A stretch of DNA of 64,000 bases, from positions 46,622-110,621 of the forward strand of contig CAYJKC010000002.1 of NCBI GenBank assembly GCA_964370675.1, in the 5' to 3' direction. A model generated the notes under the pieces. That model was not told the DNA's origin, ran no database searches, and was given only the letters and a program-made list of their open reading frames with translations. How positions within the stretch are numbered: the first letter of the stretch is position 1; every line of letters begins with the position of its first letter. A program made the position numbers and the translations under genes. Source of the DNA: CAYJAD01 sp964370675 (GTDB lineage Bacteria; Desulfobacterota; Desulfovibrionia; Desulfovibrionales; Desulfovibrionaceae). This document shows positions 60,273 through 64,000 of this stretch, piece after piece.

Positions 60273-60824
60273 CTAGCCGCTTTTTGCTTGATTGGGGAAG
60301 GGAATATTGTTTTGCCCATAGGCAGCGTGAGCTTGTTTTCTACCTGCGGTAGTGGTGGGTACGGTAGTTGGTTTATTGTTCATGTGGGCTGCACGCTGGT
60401 TTAGGCTGGCGTCAGTATTAAGCTTAGTAGCAATTTGGGCAGAGAGTTTTCTTGCTTCTGGTGTAGTAATAATTTCAGCATAGGCACTACGTAAACCTTG
60501 TAAAATATCAGCTACATTATCAAGCTGTTCTACGTTCATTTTTAAGTTTGCTTGTAACAAGCGTGTGGTACATAGGAAATATAAATTATTTAGATTTTCA
60601 GCTAAATTTCCACCTTTTTCTAAATTAAGTGTGCTTGATAGCTCATTTACAATGTCAATGACTTTAGAAATAAGAATACCCTTGGCGGCATAGTCTTTTT
60701 CAATCATTTTTTCTCTTGCTTGTTGTAAAAATTTTAAAGCACCATCATAGAGTAATAGGAGTAATTGCCCTTGATCAGTGGTGCTAACCTCAGTTTGAAA
60801 ATAAGCTTGTGCTGCCTTATTCAT
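60273..60824 (-). CDS. fliS: Flagellar export chaperone FliS
   Basis: A 183-residue flagellin chaperone that binds the disordered C-terminus of flagellin before export. The family N-terminus (AYFQTEVSTTDQGQLLLLLYDGALKFLQQA, quoted here only as AYFQTEVSTTDQGQLLLLLY) is clear. The four-helix bundle occupies about 1-125, and the remaining 58 residues are a basic, Asn/Pro-rich tail not needed for the fold. The ATG at 60824 is chosen because it begins MNKAAQAYFQ and has AAAGAG upstream. It lies 78 bases downstream of fliD, in the classical fliD-fliS order. Confidence 0.92.
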   Translation of the reverse strand: MNKAAQAYFQTEVSTTDQGQLLLLLYDGALKFLQQAREKMIEKDYAAKGILISKVIDIVNELSSTLNLEKGGNLAENLNNLYFLCTTRLLQANLKMNVEQLDNVADILQGLRSAYAEIITTPEARKLSAQIATKLNTDASLNQRAAHMNNKPTTVPTTTAGRKQAHAAYGQNNIPFPNQAKSG

Positions 60825-60902
60825 AATTTTCTCTTTCCCTTGTTTATATTTTAGACCCTTGCAAGCGGTACAATGGTCCAATATTTAATAAAATAGCGTG
60901 TA

Positions 60903-63521
60903 TTAGGAACCTATTTGTGCTAATTGCTGATTTAACATGGTCATATTATTATTGTATTCACCAAGTAATGTATCAAGCCTTGCATACTTCATGCGTTGGT
61001 TATATTCCCAGACTTCTAATCTGTCTAATTCATTTCCAATTTGATTATCAATGCTATCCACTAGGGCTTGATAATTATCTTGGGCAATCATTAATCCACC
61101 ATTATTTTGTCCAATGGTTGGGTCTGTTTCACTAGGTGGATAAAATTGTAACTCTGCGCTAAAAAAGCTTTCCATGGTGGGCACTATACCACGCTGAATG
61201 GAAACAGTGCCGGTTTTTTCTACACCTGGTTCTAAGTCATATAGTGTAATACTAAGACCAGATTGTGGCCCATCACCACCCACAGTGTAAACATTGGAAT
61301 CTCCAGAACTTCTATTAGCTACTTCTCCACCAATGGTTACATTGGCCGAACCATCGGCGTTAACAGTATAAACAACATCATAGGTTCCAGGTTCAGTTAT
61401 GCCAGCAATATGATTGGAGTATCCAAAAGAACCTGATGATGTTACACCAGAGTCAGAAGCGGCAAAGAAGTTAATTACCTCTTCAAGATTATTTGCCAGG
61501 TAATTGTCAAAAGTTTCTTGGTCTAATTGCTGTAATTCATCCACAGCACTTGATGGGGCAATAGCAAAGAGGCCAAAGCTTGGGTCATCTACATCCGTTA
61601 CAGTTTTAATGCCCATTTGGGATAGTGTTGCTATTAAATCACCACTAAACACATCATCACCAGTGAGAGATTGAAAACCGGATGGTGAGCCAATCATGGT
61701 ATCCTTTAGGCGAGAGCTAAAACTGCGCACGCTATATTCTCCGGTTAAGGCTGAGGAAGTAACAGTGCCTTCATCGTCATAGGTGCTAGTTGGTTCTTCA
61801 CTGACGGCGGTTAAATCTTGAACTTTCAATATAATTGAATTAATGGCGTCAAGAAAGGTTTGAATATTTGCTTTTACAGAATCAGTATCAGAGGCAATAG
61901 TTATTTGTGCCTCACCTACGCTTTTTAAGTTTAGGGTTACACCTTCAATAACGCCGGTTACCTCGTTGGTGCTTGAAGTAAGTACTTGCTCAAAGTTATT
62001 TAGTTGAAATTCTGCATTTTGTGCTTCTTGAATAATCCAACCATCAGTAGTGGTAACGCGCCCACTAAAGTTCATTAATTCGCTAAAAGCACTTGATGAT
62101 GAATCTAAAGAGCTAATACCTTCTACAACCAATTTATTAGTGGTTGGATCAATGCTTGCTGATACTCCGGCTGGAGATTGATCATTAATAGCAGCGGTCA
62201 TGGCTGTATAATCCATGCTTGTATCAAGGACTACTGAATAAGCAGGACCAGAATCAGGAATAATATCAAGAGTGAAGGTATGTGGAATCATCCCAGCTTG
62301 TATGGCATCACCAGCCACAGCATTGGTTGAATATTCATAGCTTGGGTCTGGTGAGTCTAAGGTTATGGGCACAGGGCTACTTACAATACCTGTAATACCT
62401 GTAAAATTTAAGGTTGAATTGCCAGCGCCGTCTGTTTCATATCCAATGCTAACACCTTCTTGCTTACCTAGCTCGGTAAGAAATGTGTTCATTGTTCCAT
62501 CTGCTGCCATTACTACATCAAAATTATTACCGTCAGCGTCTGTAAAGGTGTATGTGCCTGCGGCGACTGGTGTTTCAAGGTCGCCACTAAATGTCCCACT
62601 CATTGTTGGGGCTATTTCTAGCGGAGTTTGTGCTGTGCCATCAATAGTAGTTGTTAAAGATTGAACTCCGGTAAGCACCAGTTTACCAGATGAATTGATT
62701 TCTGCTACATTGCTTCCTGCGGCATTATTTAAAGCAGTAACAAACTCTTGTTGGGTGGCGTCACCTTGTAAGCTAAAAGTTGGTACAGCAGTTCCACCAG
62801 CCAATACCAAATCATACTCAAAAGTAGATGGTGTTTGACCATTGCCAATATTTTGGGTGGGATCAAGCGTAATATAACTTTCCCATGAGCTATTACTACT
62901 ACCAAAGCCTGTCATGGAAGTAGGGTGAATTTGTAAGTTGGCATCTGCACCAGAGTCAGTACCAGCAATTTGAAAGGTATGTCCCTCGGCGGTGTTAATA
63001 ATTTGCATTTTAACACCAGGGTTTGCCTTATCTTGGTTAATCATGTAGGCAAGACCCTCAAGAGTAGTGTTTTTAGGCACATCAAGAGTGTGGGTTTCAC
63101 CTTTGTATGTGTAAGAAAAGGTTGTGTCAGCAGTGGGATTAATATTAGTTGTCTTACTAGCGTAAGTGGACCTAGAAGCCCAAATGGCATTGGTTGCAAG
63201 CTGTTGTACGTCTACTGTAAATGTGCCGTCAACTGCTTCAGAGTCTGCAGTAGCACTGGCAACGGTTTCTAGGCTACTAGAAGCAAGTTTTAAAAGGAAT
63301 TCCGACGGGGAGTTTATTTGTGAAAGAGCATCCTTGGCTTCTGTTACTGTGCTAATAAGGTCAGTCATGGCGTCATAAGACTCCATGGCGACCTCGCGCG
63401 AATCTTCTAAATTATATAGGCGAAAAGACTCAACTTCTAGTAGTTGATCTACAAGCTGAGTAAAGTCTGTACCACTTCCAATACCAGAAAATGAAATACC
63501 GCCAGATATGCTATTTGACAT
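60903..63521 (-). CDS. fliD: Flagellar filament cap protein FliD (HAP2), enlarged
   Basis: An 872-residue cap protein, well above the roughly 450-700 residues of most FliD. The N-terminal coiled coil (FSGIGSGTDFTQLVDQLLEVE, quoted in part) and the C-terminal one (DSIDNQIGNELDRLEVWEY) form the FliD core. The middle is expanded. Four similar blocks of about 55-60 residues (near 133-190, 233-290, 320-378 and 413-472) look like Flagellin_IN-type modules, each with strand-(L/F)-G/N patterns ending L..G. The ATG at 63521 has GAGGG upstream; the frame stays open to 63575. Confidence 0.9.
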   Translation of the reverse strand: MSNSISGGISFSGIGSGTDFTQLVDQLLEVESFRLYNLEDSREVAMESYDAMTDLISTVTEAKDALSQINSPSEFLLKLASSSLETVASATADSEAVDGTFTVDVQQLATNAIWASRSTYASKTTNINPTADTTFSYTYKGETHTLDVPKNTTLEGLAYMINQDKANPGVKMQIINTAEGHTFQIAGTDSGADANLQIHPTSMTGFGSSNSSWESYITLDPTQNIGNGQTPSTFEYDLVLAGGTAVPTFSLQGDATQQEFVTALNNAAGSNVAEINSSGKLVLTGVQSLTTTIDGTAQTPLEIAPTMSGTFSGDLETPVAAGTYTFTDADGNNFDVVMAADGTMNTFLTELGKQEGVSIGYETDGAGNSTLNFTGITGIVSSPVPITLDSPDPSYEYSTNAVAGDAIQAGMIPHTFTLDIIPDSGPAYSVVLDTSMDYTAMTAAINDQSPAGVSASIDPTTNKLVVEGISSLDSSSSAFSELMNFSGRVTTTDGWIIQEAQNAEFQLNNFEQVLTSSTNEVTGVIEGVTLNLKSVGEAQITIASDTDSVKANIQTFLDAINSIILKVQDLTAVSEEPTSTYDDEGTVTSSALTGEYSVRSFSSRLKDTMIGSPSGFQSLTGDDVFSGDLIATLSQMGIKTVTDVDDPSFGLFAIAPSSAVDELQQLDQETFDNYLANNLEEVINFFAASDSGVTSSGSFGYSNHIAGITEPGTYDVVYTVNADGSANVTIGGEVANRSSGDSNVYTVGGDGPQSGLSITLYDLEPGVEKTGTVSIQRGIVPTMESFFSAELQFYPPSETDPTIGQNNGGLMIAQDNYQALVDSIDNQIGNELDRLEVWEYNQRMKYARLDTLLGEYNNNMTMLNQQLAQIGS

Positions 63522-63574
63522 AAAATTACCCTCATGCGGAAGTTCTTGCCCAAATATGGGGCTATTAAACTTCA

Positions 63575-63590
63575 TGCAAAAAGTGTGCTA
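63575..63590 (-). promoter_or_regulatory. Candidate sigma-54 promoter of fliD
   Basis: On the minus strand TAGCAC-ACTTT-TTGCAT matches TGGCAC-N5-TTGCW except that the first G of the -24 GG is A. It lies about 55 bases before the fliD ATG. It overlaps the alternative upstream start, supporting the ATG at 63521. Weaker than the flgE site. Confidence 0.4.
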
Positions 63591-63775
63591 ACAGGCTTGG
63601 TAATGATTATATCTTGCCCCTACAAATAATTGCTTCACACTGCATCTATGCAATCATTTAATGTTTTTAGCACAGTAAATTTTTTAACTTGCCAAATGCA
63701 CTGATTTGCATAAATGCTCTTACACCTAATATGGTCGGATGATTTTACTAAAACTTGAGTGGTTTTAGACTTTTT

Positions 63776-63964
63776 TTAGGAAATATTTTTATGCTTGAAT
63801 GATGCGTGCCAGATGATTCCGGTTTGAAAGTTTTTGTATATGCAAAGCAATAGGTAAAGCTTTTTTTCACGTTGTTCTCGATTTGCGTAGCTACTCATAC
63901 TTCGTAGACGCAAACGCACAGCAACGCATACATAATAATTATTATTATGTACTTTTCTTGTCAT
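63776..63964 (-). CDS. Possible small hypothetical ORF, 62 aa
   Basis: A 62-codon frame beginning MTRKVHNNNYYVCVAVRLRL, with AAAAAGG at a good distance upstream. It is basic, with Tyr and Cys-rich parts and no recognised domain. It precedes fliD on the same strand with a 250-base gap. It may be a real small gene or chance in AT-rich DNA; I give it low confidence. Confidence 0.3.
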   Translation of the reverse strand: MTRKVHNNNYYVCVAVRLRLRSMSSYANREQREKKLYLLLCIYKNFQTGIIWHASFKHKNIS

Positions 63965-64000
63965 TTTTTCCTTTTTAAACTACATTGCTGTATATTAAAA

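Noticed and set aside
1..64000. CRISPR arrays, tRNA/rRNA genes, prophage or transposase genes, restriction or toxin-antitoxin systems
   Set aside because: Looked for by eye on both strands; no spaced repeats, tRNA-like cloverleafs or characteristic proteins were found. Small RNAs could be missed without a covariance-model search.

Overview
The window is a dense, AT-rich bacterial chromosomal segment (about 38-40% GC by eye, not computed). The gene set points to a Desulfovibrio-type member of the Desulfobacterota, possibly an AT-rich lineage. Pointers are: a fused uroporphyrinogen-III methyltransferase/synthase; a system I cytochrome c maturation operon whose CcmE has a C-x-x-x-Y haem motif and which has no ccmH; a fused TAXI-type TRAP transporter; a sigma-54-type promoter before flgE; and a CheW-receiver CheV. 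This placement is inference; no rRNA or tRNA gene is present to confirm it.

Layout. 1-6.5 kb (minus): end-truncated ribF, an unknown gene, a DEAD-box helicase, then, beyond a GC-rich repeat element (2522-2830), the operon pepA > cobA-hemD > thiF. 6.7-9.5 kb: hemW (+) and the hook gene flgE (-). 9.8-12.7 kb: TRAP binding protein, an internal hairpin-plus-T-run, and the fused TRAP permease. 12.8-14.7 kb (-): rlmE, yebC, ruvC. 14.8-20 kb: a CgeB-like glycosyltransferase, an AbgA-like amidohydrolase, a zinc-ribbon membrane protein and cardiolipin synthase. 20.1-24.4 kb: a giant 7TM hybrid-kinase-like protein containing a 100-N assembly gap. 24.6-30.3 kb (-): ccmE-F-A-B-C-D plus two membrane-anchored TPR genes. 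30.4-34.6 kb: a CNNM/CBS protein, a SprA-like HExxH protein, a GT2 glycosyltransferase and dinB. 34.7-39.8 kb: an M16C protease, an unknown gene, a TPR protein and a DUF721/DciA-like protein. 40-42 kb: manC and a small membrane protein. 42-47.4 kb (-): fmdB-like > purB > pyrE > L,D-transpeptidase with three NTF2-like modules > unknown membrane protein, plus a 37-residue basic protein. 47.5-53 kb: mltA, an orphan amino-acid-type ABC permease, then uvrD/pcrA > thiL (-). 53-57 kb: an unknown gene, a GT4 glycosyltransferase, an OmpH-like lipoprotein and an SLT transglycosylase. 57.3-60.2 kb (+): dus-ispH and cheV. 60.3-63.5 kb (-): fliD > fliS. A possible 62-codon ORF ends the window.

Functional themes: c-type cytochrome and tetrapyrrole biogenesis (hemW, cobA-hemD, ccm), motility (flgE, fliD, fliS, cheV), envelope remodelling (mltA, SLT enzyme, L,D-transpeptidase, cls, glycosyltransferases, manC), and housekeeping DNA/RNA functions. 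I see no CRISPR array, prophage, transposase, toxin-antitoxin pair or recognised defence system. The most unusual items are the flanked inverted-repeat element at 2.5-2.8 kb, the kinase-like protein whose catalytic motifs all look degraded, the variant Ccm operon, and the L,D-transpeptidase with triplicated NTF2-like modules. None of these is a proven new system.
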